Part shown: positions 1-7,621 of the stretch, piece by piece
How positions within the stretch are numbered: the stretch's first letter is position 1
How the letters are laid out: each line of letters opens with the position of its first letter
Source of the DNA: Mesorhizobium sp. ZC-5
GTDB lineage: Bacteria > Pseudomonadota > Alphaproteobacteria > Rhizobiales > Rhizobiaceae
Reading direction: 5' to 3'
Length of the DNA stretch: 64,000 nt
Assembly (NCBI RefSeq): GCF_025753855.1
Contig: NZ_JAOWPT010000011.1
Span: forward strand, 1 to 64,000
The notes under the pieces: generated by a model
Databases searched by the model: none
Told to the model about the DNA's origin: nothing
The model's input: the letters and a program-made list of their open reading frames with translations, nothing else
Translations under genes and position numbers: made by a program

Positions 1-192
1 TTCACTGGCATCGGGAGGCCTGAGCCACTGGCTGGAATAGGTTTCCCTCAACCATTGAACTTCGCCTTGGCCGATGCGAACCGGTTCGACGCCATCCAAT
101 GCGGGCCTGGTCCCGTTCAACCAAGAGTATGCGGAGAACAAAGCTACGCCGGCTACTATGAAGTGAAGTAACGGTTCTCGAAACAGCTTCAT
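1..192 (-). CDS. Parvulin-like (PpiC/SurA-type) membrane-anchored protein, N-terminal part only
   Basis: The gene runs off the left edge, so only its first 64 codons are visible. It starts at the ATG complementary to 190-192. The protein opens with a short basic start (MKLFREPLLHF), a hydrophobic segment at about residues 8-25, and then a hydrophilic stretch with VRIGQGEVQWL and QWLRPPDA. This layout is typical of membrane-anchored parvulin-type peptidylprolyl isomerases of proteobacteria, which continue into a SurA-like region and a PpiC domain acting in the periplasm. The catalytic domain lies outside the window, so the assignment rests on N-terminal resemblance only. It is divergent from the DUF2007 gene. 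An overlapping frame from a TTG at 196 looks like noise. Confidence 0.55.
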   Translation of the reverse strand, partial: MKLFREPLLHFIVAGVALFSAYSWLNGTRPALDGVEPVRIGQGEVQWLRETYSSQWLRPPDASE

Positions 193-348
193 ACAATAAC
201 CCTATGCTTCAAATCCCGGCCCGTAAACTGCACAGAAGTTCTTTTCGGCGGGACTCTACGGTGATCCGCTCAAGGTCAATACCTGCCCTAACCTCAAGCC
301 TCACCCTCCCTCTTTACCTCGCCCTCCCAACCTGCCACCCTTCGCGCT

Positions 349-573
349 ATGATCGAACTTGTCAGAACCAACGACGCCGTGCTGATTTCCTTCATCGAGG
401 CACTGATGCGTGACGCGGGCATCGAATTCCTTGTCGCCGACCAGAACATGAGCGTGCTTGACGGCTCGATCGGGGTGTTGCCGCGCCGCGTCCTGGTGGT
501 CGACGACGACATCGACGAGGCGCGCAAGATCCTCGCCGACGCCGGCATCGCCAACGAGATCAAGGGCGCCTGA
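349..573 (+). CDS. DUF2007 domain protein
   Basis: This is a 74-residue protein that consists of little more than one DUF2007 domain, a small ferredoxin-like fold often annotated as a putative signal-transducing protein. Visible signatures are the start MIELVRTNDAVLISFIEALM, which is typical of the family, and the stretch RVLVVDDDIDEARKIL near the C-terminus. No membrane segment or signal peptide is present. It lies 13 bp upstream of the methyltransferase gene on the same strand and is probably co-transcribed with it. The biochemical role of the family is not known. The ATG at 349 gives the full domain length. Confidence 0.8.
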   Translation: MIELVRTNDAVLISFIEALMRDAGIEFLVADQNMSVLDGSIGVLPRRVLVVDDDIDEARKILADAGIANEIKGA

Positions 574-586
574 GGCCGCTTCAGCC

Positions 587-1387
587 ATGGATTGTTCGGG
601 CGCCGCAACGGGCATGAAAACAGCCTCGCACACGATCGACGCCTTTCACCGCGGCCATTTCTTCCTGGTGCAGCCGCGCGGCAAGGGCCACCGCGCCGGC
701 ATGGATGCCATGATGCTTGCCGCCGCCGTGCCCTCTTCTTTTTCCGGCCGGCTTGCCGATTTCGGCGCCGGTGCCGGTGCCGCGGGGCTCGCCGTCGCGT
801 CGCGCTGCGCCGGGGCCAGCGTGGTGCTGGTCGAGCGCTCGGCCGAGATGGCGGATTTCGCCGCGCAGACGCTGGCGCTGGACCAGAACGCCCATCTGCG
901 CAACCGCGTCTCCCTGCTCACCGCCGACGTGACCCTTACCGGCAAGGCGCGGGTCGCCGCGGGGCTGGCCGATGCCTCCTTCGATTTCGTCGTCATGAAC
1001 CCGCCCTTCAACACGGCGCGCGACCGGGCGACGCCCGACGCGCTGAAGGGCGAGGCGCATGTCATGGAAGACGGCATGTTCGAGCGCTGGATCAGGAGCG
1101 CCGCCGCGGTCGTGCGGCCGCGCGGCCGCCTCGCACTGATCGCGCGACCCGGGTCGCTCACCGCCATCCTGGCAGCACTCGGCGGTCGCTTCGGCGGCGC
1201 CGAAATCGTGCCCATCCAGCCACGCGCCGACGAACCGGCGATCCGCATCATCCTGCGCGCCGTGCGCGGCTCGCGCGCCGGCCTGTCGCTGATGCCGCCG
1301 CTTATCCTGCACGATGCCTCCGGCGACCCGTTTTCGCCGCATGCCGACGCCATCAACAACGGCCGCGCCTCGCTGTTCGGCGATTGA
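587..1387 (+). CDS. Class I SAM-dependent N6-adenine-type methyltransferase (TrmN6/YfiC-like)
   Basis: The 266-residue protein has the Rossmann-fold SAM-binding motif (ADFGAGAGAAGLA, about residues 57-69) followed by MNPPFNT at 137-143. The NPPF tetrapeptide is the catalytic signature of enzymes that methylate exocyclic amino groups, and the overall layout fits the YfiC/TrmN6 group that acts on tRNA1(Val) adenine-37. The reading frame is open upstream into the DUF2007 gene, so the start is a choice. ATG 587 is used here; ATG 614 (MKTASHTIDAF) would also keep the whole domain and may be the true start. Substrate identity is inferred from the family. The stop is about 40 bp before the S49 peptidase gene. 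Confidence 0.8.
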   Translation: MDCSGAATGMKTASHTIDAFHRGHFFLVQPRGKGHRAGMDAMMLAAAVPSSFSGRLADFGAGAGAAGLAVASRCAGASVVLVERSAEMADFAAQTLALDQNAHLRNRVSLLTADVTLTGKARVAAGLADASFDFVVMNPPFNTARDRATPDALKGEAHVMEDGMFERWIRSAAAVVRPRGRLALIARPGSLTAILAALGGRFGGAEIVPIQPRADEPAIRIILRAVRGSRAGLSLMPPLILHDASGDPFSPHADAINNGRASLFGD

Positions 1388-1427
1388 CTTTCCCGCCTGC
1401 CATTGCGGATATGCTGCGAATTCCTAC

Positions 1428-2330
1428 ATGCGGATGGACGACACCCCGGAGACTTCCTTGCTGAGACGCCTTTTCCGACGCCTCTTGCCGAAATCGATGC
1501 GTTCCGACGCGGTCACCATTCCGGTCATCCGCCTGCATGGCACCATCATGAGCGGCGGCGGCCAGCTGCGGCCCAATTTGTCGCTCGCTTCCACCGCCGG
1601 CGTCATCGAAAAGGCCTTCGCCTTCCCGGATGCGCCCGCCGTCGCCATCTCCATCAATTCGCCCGGCGGCTCGCCGGTGCAGTCGCGGCTGATCTATAAG
1701 CGCATCCGCGACCTGGCCGCCGAGCGCAAGAAGAAGGTGCTGGTGTTCGTCGAGGATGTCGCCGCCTCGGGCGGCTACATGATCGCGATCGCCGGCGACG
1801 AGATCATCGCCGACCCGTCATCCATCGTCGGCTCGATCGGCGTCGTCTCGGCCTCGTTCGGCTTTCCCGAGCTGATGAAGAAGATCGGCGTCGAACGCCG
1901 CGTCCACACCGCCGGCCAGAACAAGGCGGTGCTCGACCCGTTCAAGCCGGAAAAGAAGGAAGACGTCGAGCGGCTGAAGGCGCTGCAGCTCGAAGTGCAC
2001 GATACCTTCATCGACCTGGTGAAGCAGCGCCGCGGCTCGAAGCTCGCCGACGACCCGGAGCTGTTCACCGGCCTGTTCTGGACCGGAAAGCGTGGCCTGG
2101 CGCTCGGCCTGGTCGACGCGCTCGGCGACATGCGCTCGGTGCTGAAGGACCGATACGGCGCCAAGACGCGGCTCAAGCTGATCTCGCCGCCGCGGGGCCT
2201 GTTCGGACGCGGCATGGGTTTTTTCGGCGCCCGCGACGGCTTTTCGGCGCCCGATATCGCCCAGGCGGCGGCCGGCGGCATCATCGATGCGGCGGAAGAG
2301 CGCGCGCTGTGGAGCCGCTTCGGCCTTTGA
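1428..2330 (+). CDS. S49 family serine peptidase (SppA/SohB-like)
   Basis: The protein of about 300 residues is a single-domain S49 (signal peptide peptidase A type) enzyme, a Ser-Lys dyad protease that degrades membrane-associated peptides. The block AISINSPGGSP precedes the nucleophile motif VAASGGYMIA. The expected general-base lysine is in GQNKAVLDPF, followed by the family-typical LALGLVDALGD. There is no clear N-terminal transmembrane helix, only a basic stretch LLRRLFRRLLP, as in many rhizobial single-domain members. The start is uncertain. ATG 1428 and ATG 1434 are possible, but TTG 1458 has the best ribosome-binding site (GGAGA at 1448-1452) and gives a protein starting at LRRLFRR. 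Confidence 0.88.
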   Translation: MRMDDTPETSLLRRLFRRLLPKSMRSDAVTIPVIRLHGTIMSGGGQLRPNLSLASTAGVIEKAFAFPDAPAVAISINSPGGSPVQSRLIYKRIRDLAAERKKKVLVFVEDVAASGGYMIAIAGDEIIADPSSIVGSIGVVSASFGFPELMKKIGVERRVHTAGQNKAVLDPFKPEKKEDVERLKALQLEVHDTFIDLVKQRRGSKLADDPELFTGLFWTGKRGLALGLVDALGDMRSVLKDRYGAKTRLKLISPPRGLFGRGMGFFGARDGFSAPDIAQAAAGGIIDAAEERALWSRFGL

Positions 2331-2417
2331 AAGAACGCGCAAGGCGGTTATCATGCGCTTGACGCAACCTTCCCGGCAAGGTCTCTGGCCGGTGCTCTCT
2401 AAGGGAGGAGCGAACCG

Positions 2418-2603
2418 ATGCCGCAGCTCATTTTCTTCGCCCTGGTCGGCCTCGTTGCCTGGTACGGCTACCGCCATTTCGTCAGGGAAGCCGAGCGGGT
2501 GACCGCCAAGGTGCGCCGCGAGGAACACCAGGCCGCCACCGGCACGCAGGGCACGCTGGTCAAGGATCCCGAGACCGGCGAATACCGGCTGGCCAAGGAC
2601 TGA
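2418..2603 (+). CDS. Small single-pass membrane protein of unknown function
   Basis: A 61-residue product starts with one hydrophobic helix (PQLIFFALVGLVAWYGY, residues 2-18) and continues with a charged helix (REAERVTAKVRREEH) and a short tail containing DPETGEYRLAKD. A very good ribosome-binding site (AAGGGAGGAG) lies just upstream of the ATG. The tail resembles the short conserved ending seen in small alphaproteobacterial membrane proteins, but no function can be assigned. It sits 10 bp before ispE and is likely translated from the same transcript. Confidence 0.75.
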   Translation: MPQLIFFALVGLVAWYGYRHFVREAERVTAKVRREEHQAATGTQGTLVKDPETGEYRLAKD

Positions 2604-2613
2604 TCCCGTCCTG

Positions 2614-3507
2614 ATGGACTTGCCTTTGCCTTCGATCACCCGGTACGCGCCGGCCAAGATCAACCTCGCGCTGCATGTCACCGGCCGGCGGCCCGACGGC
2701 TATCACCTCATCGAAAGCCTCGCCGTGTTCACGCGCTTTGGCGACCGCGTCGGCGTTTCGGCTTCGGATGAGGACCGTTTCTCGGTCAACGGGCCGTTCG
2801 CGGCCTATGTGCCTCTCGACGACACCAATCTCGTGCTGCGCGCCCGCGACGCGCTGCGCGCCGCCTATCCCGGCCCGGCCGTCACGCCCGTCGCCATCAC
2901 GCTGGAAAAGAACCTGCCGGTCGCGTCCGGCATCGGCGGCGGCTCCAGCGACGCGGCGGCGGCGCTGCGCGGGCTGGCCGAGTTCTGGGCGATCGACGAC
3001 GCGGCCGCACTTTTGCGCATCGGGCTTTCGCTCGGCGCCGATGTGCCGATGTGCCTCGCGGCAACGCCGCTGGTCGCACACGGCATCGGCGACGGCCTGA
3101 CCACCGTGCCCGGCTTTCCCGCGCTCGGGCTGGTTCTCGTCAATCCCGGCATTGCTGTGTCGACGGCCGACGTGTTCGGCGCGCTGGCGCAGCGCGACAA
3201 CGCCCCGCTGCCGCCGCTGCCGCCGTCCATCGACTTCCATTCCCTGCGCAACTGGCTGGAGACCACCCGCAACGACCTCGAGCCCGTCGCGCGGACGCTA
3301 GAGCCCGCGATCGGCGCCGCCGCGGCTGCGCTCGACCGCGCCGGCTCGAGCTTCACCCGCATGTCGGGCTCCGGCGCCACCTGTTTCGGCCTGTTCGAAA
3401 CCGGCAATGTGGCCAAACGCGCCGCCGTCGCCATCCGCGGCCGCCATCCCGGCTGGTTCGTCGCCGCGACGCGCAGCACGGCATCGGAGGACGAAGCGCA
3501 TGGGTGA
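2614..3507 (+). CDS. ispE: 4-diphosphocytidyl-2-C-methyl-D-erythritol kinase
   Basis: IspE phosphorylates the 2-hydroxyl of CDP-methylerythritol with ATP in the non-mevalonate isoprenoid pathway in the cytosol. The 297-residue protein has the expected GHMP-kinase layout: YAPAKINLALHV at the N-terminus with the conserved lysine at residue 15, the ATP-binding glycine-rich loop PVASGIGGGSSDAAA at about 102-116, and the LGADVPMC block with the catalytic aspartate near 143. The C-terminal MSGSGATCFGLF motif is also present. Length matches the family. Its stop codon overlaps the moaB start (ATGGGTGA), so the two genes are probably translationally coupled. Confidence 0.96.
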   Translation: MDLPLPSITRYAPAKINLALHVTGRRPDGYHLIESLAVFTRFGDRVGVSASDEDRFSVNGPFAAYVPLDDTNLVLRARDALRAAYPGPAVTPVAITLEKNLPVASGIGGGSSDAAAALRGLAEFWAIDDAAALLRIGLSLGADVPMCLAATPLVAHGIGDGLTTVPGFPALGLVLVNPGIAVSTADVFGALAQRDNAPLPPLPPSIDFHSLRNWLETTRNDLEPVARTLEPAIGAAAAALDRAGSSFTRMSGSGATCFGLFETGNVAKRAAVAIRGRHPGWFVAATRSTASEDEAHG

Positions 3508-4045
3508 GGCACGCTCCTTCATCCCGATCCGCATCGCGGTGCTCACCGTCTCTGACACGCGGACGCTTGCAGACGACAAGTCCGGCCAGACGCTGGCCGA
3601 CCGCATCATCGATGCTGGCCATCTGCTCGCCGCCCGCGCCATCGTCACCGACGACAGGGACAGGATCCGCGACCAGGTGCTGGCGTGGTCGTGCGACGAA
3701 AAGATCGACGTGATCATCACCACCGGCGGCACCGGCTTCACCGGCCGCGACGTGACGCCGGAAGCACTGGAGCCGATCTTCGAAAAGCGCATGGATGGCT
3801 TTTCCGAAGTTTTTCACCGCATTTCCTACGACAAGATCGGCACCTCGACGATCCAGTCGAGAGCGACCGGCGGCGTCGTCAACGCCACCTTCGTCTTCGT
3901 GCTGCCAGGCTCGCCCGGCGCCTGCAAGGATGCCTGGGACGGCATCCTCAAGGCACAGCTCGACTACCGCCACATGCCCTGCAACTTCGTCGAGATCATG
4001 CCCCGGCTCGACGAGCATCTGAAGCGCGGCAGCAAGACGGCATAA
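3500..4045 (+). CDS. moaB: MoaB/Mog family molybdenum cofactor biosynthesis protein
   Basis: The 181-residue protein belongs to the MogA/MoaB family, which binds molybdopterin and in many members adenylylates it before molybdenum insertion. The core is IAVLTVSDTRT near the N-terminus, then the hallmark TTGGTGFTGRDVTPEA, and VFVLPGSPGACKDAW near the C-terminus. The start ATG at 3500 overlaps the ispE stop and gives the usual family length. Whether the protein is catalytic like MogA or is the often dispensable MoaB form cannot be told from sequence alone. A small GC-rich hairpin follows the stop. Confidence 0.93.
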   Translation: MGEARSFIPIRIAVLTVSDTRTLADDKSGQTLADRIIDAGHLLAARAIVTDDRDRIRDQVLAWSCDEKIDVIITTGGTGFTGRDVTPEALEPIFEKRMDGFSEVFHRISYDKIGTSTIQSRATGGVVNATFVFVLPGSPGACKDAWDGILKAQLDYRHMPCNFVEIMPRLDEHLKRGSKTA

Positions 4046-4048
4046 CGT

Positions 4049-4069
4049 CCCTCCCCCTTGTGGGGAGGG
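4049..4069. repeat. Short GC-rich palindromic repeat / possible terminator hairpin
   Basis: A perfect 8-bp inverted repeat (CCCTCCCC / GGGGAGGG) with a 5-base loop lies 4 bases after the moaB stop. The text around it (cccttgtggggaggggtta) is of the style repeated between genes in rhizobial genomes. It could also stop transcription from the convergent genes, but there is no T-run. Confidence 0.45.
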
Positions 4070-4135
4070 GTTAGGGGTGGCGGTACTTCGGTACTGGGGT
4101 GCTTCGGGAATTTACGCCTTCCCGCAAGAAATCCC

Positions 4136-4543
4136 CTACTCCGCGCTTCCCTCCAGCAGCGACGCCTTGATCTCGCGGTTCACCGCGCCGTAGGGCGACG
4201 AGGTGACATAGACCAGTTCCATGTCGCTCTCCGCGACGAAGGTGCCCGGCACGCCGGCCGGCAGGTAGATCAGCTCGCCGGCATTGGCGGTCACTTCGGT
4301 TACGCCGCTCGCCACCGTGCAGCGGCCCCTGGTCACCACCAGCACCTCGTCATAGGCGAATTCGAAGCTGCTGTGCGCGCCTTTGGGAGCACGCAGGAAG
4401 CCGACACCGCCCAGCTTCGCCGCCGGCGTCTCGTCCTCGTTCACCACGTCGGCCAGCGCGATGCCCGACCACTCCATCCAGTCGGTGGCGTCCTCGAGGG
4501 TGAATTTGCGGACAGCGCGAAAGTCGGATTCTCTGGAATTCAT
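4136..4543 (-). CDS. Cupin-domain protein (EutQ-like small cupin)
   Basis: The 135-residue protein is a single cupin barrel. It has a first motif region around SSFEFAYDEVLVVTRGRCTV and a second around NAGELIYLPAGVPGTF, the usual spacing for small RmlC-like cupins, with a resemblance to the EutQ/ethanolamine-type group. The metal ligands are not a full canonical set, so it may bind a small molecule rather than act as an oxygenase. Start ATG 4543 has a good ribosome-binding site (AGGAG). The gene stands alone and has a promoter of MerR type immediately upstream, which suggests induction by a specific small molecule or stress. Its substrate is unknown. Confidence 0.8.
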   Translation of the reverse strand: MNSRESDFRAVRKFTLEDATDWMEWSGIALADVVNEDETPAAKLGGVGFLRAPKGAHSSFEFAYDEVLVVTRGRCTVASGVTEVTANAGELIYLPAGVPGTFVAESDMELVYVTSSPYGAVNREIKASLLEGSAE

Positions 4544-4566
4544 GGGTATTGCTCCTGTCTGTCTTC

Positions 4567-4580
4567 AAGGAGCGCTCCTT
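4567..4580. promoter_or_regulatory. Perfect 14-bp palindrome near the predicted cupin transcription start
   Basis: AAGGAGCGCTCCTT is a perfect palindrome that overlaps the predicted -10/+1 region of the cupin promoter. It could be a second operator or a hairpin at the 5' end of the mRNA; the sequence does not decide. Confidence 0.35.
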
Positions 4581-4608
4581 CTAGAGCTTCAAGCCGGCTT
4601 GAGGTCAA
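4578..4608 (-). promoter_or_regulatory. MerR-type promoter and operator for the cupin gene
   Basis: Read on the minus strand, there is a -35 hexamer TTGACC (4603-4608) and a -10-like TAGAAG (4578-4583) separated by 19 bp. Inside that long spacer sits a perfect 14-bp palindrome TCAAGCCGGCTTGA (4589-4602). A 19-bp spacer filled by a CTTCAAG/CTTGAGG-like dyad is the hallmark of promoters controlled by MerR-family activators. The predicted transcript would start about 28 bases upstream of the cupin ATG. The regulator gene is not in this window. Confidence 0.6.
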
Positions 4609-4802
4609 GCGCGGATCCGAGTCTCACGTGCCGGTATGTCGAGCGCCTCCCGTGGCGGCACCATCGGCAACCATCAATTGTATTGCTTCCTTCACCTCGC
4701 GCAACAGCTTCCATTAGAGGGTTTTAAAACGCGGAGCCTGTGTTACTCTCGCATCGTTACGATGTGAAACAAATCGTCATACGGCGAGAAAGAAGGAAGA
4801 AG

Positions 4803-5234
4803 ATGTCTCAGACAGAGAATCTCTCGCAACGCTGGGAGAACTATAGTCCATCGAAGACCCTTTGGTTTTGGTCTCTCATGGGCGCCGCCATCGTCACCAT
4901 GCTTGTCGGCTTCACCGTCGGCGGGTGGACGACCGGCGGATCGGCGGCGGTAATGGCCGAAAAGGCGGCGCGGGACGCCCGCGCCCAACTCGCGGCCAGC
5001 ATCTGCGTCGAAAAATTCGTGACCACGGCCGGCGCCGACAAGCTCACCGCACTCAAGGAAGCGTCGCAGTGGCAGCGGGACAATTTCGTCGAGGAAGGCG
5101 GCTGGACGCAGCTGATCGGCATCGAAAAAGCCGTCCCGGGCGCCGCCGATCTCTGCGCCACCGAACTGGTGGCGTTGGACAGCCTTCCGGTGCGCACCGT
5201 TGCGCCTGCCGTCTCGACGACCACCGACGGTTGA
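4803..5234 (+). CDS. Small membrane-anchored protein of unknown function
   Basis: The 143-residue protein has a short N-terminal cytoplasmic part (SQTENLSQRWENYSPSKTLW) and one transmembrane helix at about residues 22-43 (FWSLMGAAIVTMLVGFTVGG). An alanine-rich, probably periplasmic domain with two cysteines follows (SICVEKF and DLCATEL). I recognise the style from rhizobial hypothetical proteins but know no function. ATG 4803 is chosen because a purine-rich ribosome-binding stretch (AGAAGGAAGAAG) precedes it; the upstream in-frame codons look non-coding. A strong hairpin follows the stop. Confidence 0.75.
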   Translation: MSQTENLSQRWENYSPSKTLWFWSLMGAAIVTMLVGFTVGGWTTGGSAAVMAEKAARDARAQLAASICVEKFVTTAGADKLTALKEASQWQRDNFVEEGGWTQLIGIEKAVPGAADLCATELVALDSLPVRTVAPAVSTTTDG

Positions 5235-5241
5235 TCCCCTC

Positions 5242-5266
5242 GTCTCCCGGCCACCGGCCGGGAGAC
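5242..5266 (+). terminator. Hairpin after the small membrane protein gene
   Basis: A perfect 11-bp stem (GTCTCCCGGCC / GGCCGGGAGAC) with a 3-base loop starts 7 bases after the stop codon. It is placed like a transcription terminator but lacks a clear run of T, so it may only stabilise the mRNA end. Confidence 0.5.
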
Positions 5267-5333
5267 TTACGATGGTAGGCCGGGCGTGTTTTCGATAGAA
5301 GTCGAGTGCGTTCCCATGGAGGTGTTGTCCCGC

Positions 5334-5705
5334 ATGATCGATTTGAAGTTCGTCTCAGGTTGCGCCGTGGGCATGCTGCTCGCTGTCGTGGGGGCTACCC
5401 CCGTCAATGCCGAAAGCAGGATGTGGATCGATTCCGCCGCCAGCAAGAGAAGAACCTGCCCGTCGTTCGAATGCGGCATCATCGGGCGGTTTTTCTTCCG
5501 CGAGACGGTAGTCGTCTACGAGACCGCGGATGGCTGGTCGCGGGTGTCGCAATATTACTCCGCCGGCTGCAGCGACGGGCGCTCGGCCTTCGTCGATTCC
5601 GGGCGCGACGACTGCGCAGAATCCAACGGCATCAGGAACGGAGAGTTCGCCGAATGGGTCCGGTCCGACTTCCTGGCCGCGACCCGGCCGGACAATCCGG
5701 GATAG
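5334..5705 (+). CDS. Secreted bacterial SH3-like domain protein
   Basis: The 123-residue product begins with a Sec-type signal peptide (LKFVSGCAVGMLLAVVGA, cleavage likely after VNA at about residue 26). It continues with one SH3b-like domain: RMWIDSAASKRRTCP, IIGRFFFRETVVVYETADGWSRV. Four cysteines in the mature part suggest disulfides in the periplasm. ATG 5334 is preferred over two upstream in-frame ATGs because GGAGGT lies 10 bases before it and because it puts the signal peptide at the N-terminus. Such domains bind cell-wall or protein ligands; the ligand here is unknown. Confidence 0.75.
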   Translation: MIDLKFVSGCAVGMLLAVVGATPVNAESRMWIDSAASKRRTCPSFECGIIGRFFFRETVVVYETADGWSRVSQYYSAGCSDGRSAFVDSGRDDCAESNGIRNGEFAEWVRSDFLAATRPDNPG

Positions 5706-5741
5706 AGCCGGCGACCGAAAATTCGCCGCCGTTCCTGCCGG

Positions 5742-6251
5742 TCATTTCTTCGGCGGCGCGACCAAGATCTCCGCCGCCAGCAACTTTGTCGCCAGTCCGC
5801 GCGCCACCGCTTCGGCGTCGCGCGCCGATTTCGAAAGCGTTGCCGCCTGCCGCTTGGTGATTAGCAGGCCCTGGGCGAGCGCCCGGCCGCCGGTGAACAC
5901 CCGCGACAGGAACGGCGCGCGATCCTTGCGCGAGCGCGAAAAACGCGCCGCCATGGTCAGCTTGCCCACATGCTGTAGAACATCATCTATCCAGCCGTCG
6001 GCCAGCCTGGCGCCGGGCTCCAGCAGAAGCAGCCAGTCGCCTTTCGCCTGCGCGACACCGGCGGCGATGCCGCCATCTGCCAGATAGTGGCAGCCGGCAT
6101 GTTCGGCGACGTAATGGGTCTGGTCGGTGGAGCCCCGGTCGCAGACGATCACCTCACGCACGACGCCTTCCACCGCGCCGCCCACCAGCGACGCCAGCGT
6201 GCGCGCCAGCGCCTCCTCGTCGTTGCGTGTCTCGATCAGCACGGAAAGCAT
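5742..6251 (-). CDS. Short GT-A fold (family 2-like) glycosyltransferase
   Basis: A 169-residue protein opens with LSVLIETRNDEEALARTL and VIVCDRGSTDQT, the nucleotide-sugar binding start of family 2 glycosyltransferases. The usual acidic metal-binding motif is replaced by LLLLEPGARLADGW, and the protein stops well before the usual family length of 230-300. It may therefore be a shortened or atypical transferase. It is divergent from the second glycosyltransferase at 6484, with which it shares a 230-bp upstream region containing two small dyads. No acceptor can be inferred. Confidence 0.7.
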   Translation of the reverse strand: MLSVLIETRNDEEALARTLASLVGGAVEGVVREVIVCDRGSTDQTHYVAEHAGCHYLADGGIAAGVAQAKGDWLLLLEPGARLADGWIDDVLQHVGKLTMAARFSRSRKDRAPFLSRVFTGGRALAQGLLITKRQAATLSKSARDAEAVARGLATKLLAAEILVAPPKK

Positions 6252-6344
6252 CGTTTCCGCGTAGCCGAAAGCTGTTTGAAACGCCAGTTGCCTGTCCGCA
6301 GTGCAAATGATTTGGCGCCTCCCTCAGGAAAAATCGCCCAGCGA

Positions 6345-6359
6345 TTGTGCATCGCACAA
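6345..6359. promoter_or_regulatory. Dyad in the region between the divergent glycosyltransferase genes
   Basis: TTGTGC and GCACAA form a perfect 6-bp inverted repeat around a 3-base centre, midway between the two divergent genes. Its size and placement fit a repressor or activator site shared by both. This is an inference from position only. Confidence 0.3.
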
Positions 6360-6458
6360 GACAACCCGTTCGTTCTGCCAACCGACTGGAAGTGATTAGG
6401 TTTTTGCGTCAAGCGTTTAGCCGAAGCACGACGCGCTTGGCATGGATGATGCATTTTC

Positions 6459-6473
6459 TTTTGCAATGCAAAA
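6459..6473. promoter_or_regulatory. Dyad overlapping the ribosome-binding site of the glycosyltransferase gene
   Basis: TTTTGCA and TGCAAAA flank a single central base and run directly into the AGGAG ribosome-binding site of the gene starting at 6484. It could be an operator or an mRNA structure that modulates translation. Confidence 0.3.
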
Positions 6474-6483
6474 GGAGAGCATC

Positions 6484-7425
6484 ATGCCGAAGGCCACCGA
6501 AATCGACATCTGTGTCTGTACGTTTCGCCGGGCGGAAATCGCCGATACGCTGCGCTCGCTTGGCCGAATGGACATGCCCGTGGGTTACAAGGTTGGCGTG
6601 ATCGTCGCCGACAACGACGGCGATCCGACCGCAAAGCCGCTCGTCGCCGCGCTCGCCCGCGAACTGCCTTTTCCGGTTCGCTACATCCATTGCCCGGCGG
6701 GAAACATTTCGATCGCGCGGAACGCCTGCCTGGATGCAAGCAAGGCCGGCTTTGTCGCCTTTATCGACGACGACGAAACCGCATCCAGCCAGTGGCTGGT
6801 AAAACTGGTCGAGGCGGCGGACATCACCGATGCCGATGCGGTGCTCGGGCCGGTCAAGGCGCAATACCGGCCCGAAGCGCCCAAGTGGATGCGGCGCGGC
6901 GATTTTCATTCAACCGCTCCTGTGTGGATCCAGGGCGAGATCCACACCGGCTATACCTGCAACGTTCTCCTGCGCATGGACGCGACCAGCATTTCCGGCC
7001 GCCGCTTCAGCCTGGCGCGCGGCCAGACGGGCGGCGAGGACACGGAATTCTTCGATCATGTGCACAAGGCTGGCGGCCTGATCGCCTATGCAGCCAAGGC
7101 TTGGGTCGACGAGTTGGTGCCGCCCGCCAGGGCTACGTTCGGCTGGCTCGGCCGGCGCCGCTACCGCGTCGGGCAGACCCATGGCCACTTGCTGCGGGAC
7201 AAAACGGCGGGGAAAGCGCTGGTCCGGCAACTCGGTCTCGTGTCGGCGAAGGTGGCCTTCTGTTTTGTATCGGCCGTCGCGACCGCCGTCTGGCCCGTTC
7301 GCCGAAACCGCAGCGTGCTCAGAGGCATCATGCATATTGGCGTGTTGAGCGGCCTCGTCGGCGTCGGTGAAATCCGCCAATACGGAGTGCCTGCATTGGG
7401 CGAGCGACCGAAACGCGCAGCCTGA
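6484..7425 (+). CDS. Family 2 glycosyltransferase (ExoM-like)
   Basis: The 313-residue protein is a GT-A transferase of family 2. It shows IDICVCTFRR at the N-terminus, VIVADNDGDPTAK, the metal and sugar-nucleotide motif FIDDDE at about residues 94-99, and the catalytic-base block TGGEDTEFF near 187-195. A weakly hydrophobic region near the C-terminus may associate with the membrane. The order of motifs resembles ExoM, which adds a sugar during exopolysaccharide repeat assembly, but no other polysaccharide genes are adjacent apart from the divergent short transferase. ATG 6484 is chosen because AGGAGA lies directly upstream; an ATG at 6442 is less likely. Confidence 0.85.
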   Translation: MPKATEIDICVCTFRRAEIADTLRSLGRMDMPVGYKVGVIVADNDGDPTAKPLVAALARELPFPVRYIHCPAGNISIARNACLDASKAGFVAFIDDDETASSQWLVKLVEAADITDADAVLGPVKAQYRPEAPKWMRRGDFHSTAPVWIQGEIHTGYTCNVLLRMDATSISGRRFSLARGQTGGEDTEFFDHVHKAGGLIAYAAKAWVDELVPPARATFGWLGRRRYRVGQTHGHLLRDKTAGKALVRQLGLVSAKVAFCFVSAVATAVWPVRRNRSVLRGIMHIGVLSGLVGVGEIRQYGVPALGERPKRAA

Positions 7426-7621
7426 TGGCTGCGCCCTCGGCGATTGGCGGAAACGCCGGCGCCGGCGCTATTTCCGAGCGGCATCTGACGTTTGAACTTC
7501 AGCCCTTCGAGCTGCTCGTTGCGCAGCGCCTGCCAAGCAGGTTCTCCGCCTTGTGGCGTCGGCGCGCACGGTGCGGGCGAAAGTGCGGTGGCTGGACGGC
7601 GTGCGCTGGCGCATTGCTTAG

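Noticed and set aside
2-196. Minus-strand open frame starting at TTG 196
   Set aside because: It is out of frame with the better start at 192, which gives a membrane anchor and a parvulin-like N-terminus; the 196 frame has arginine- and serine-rich noise.
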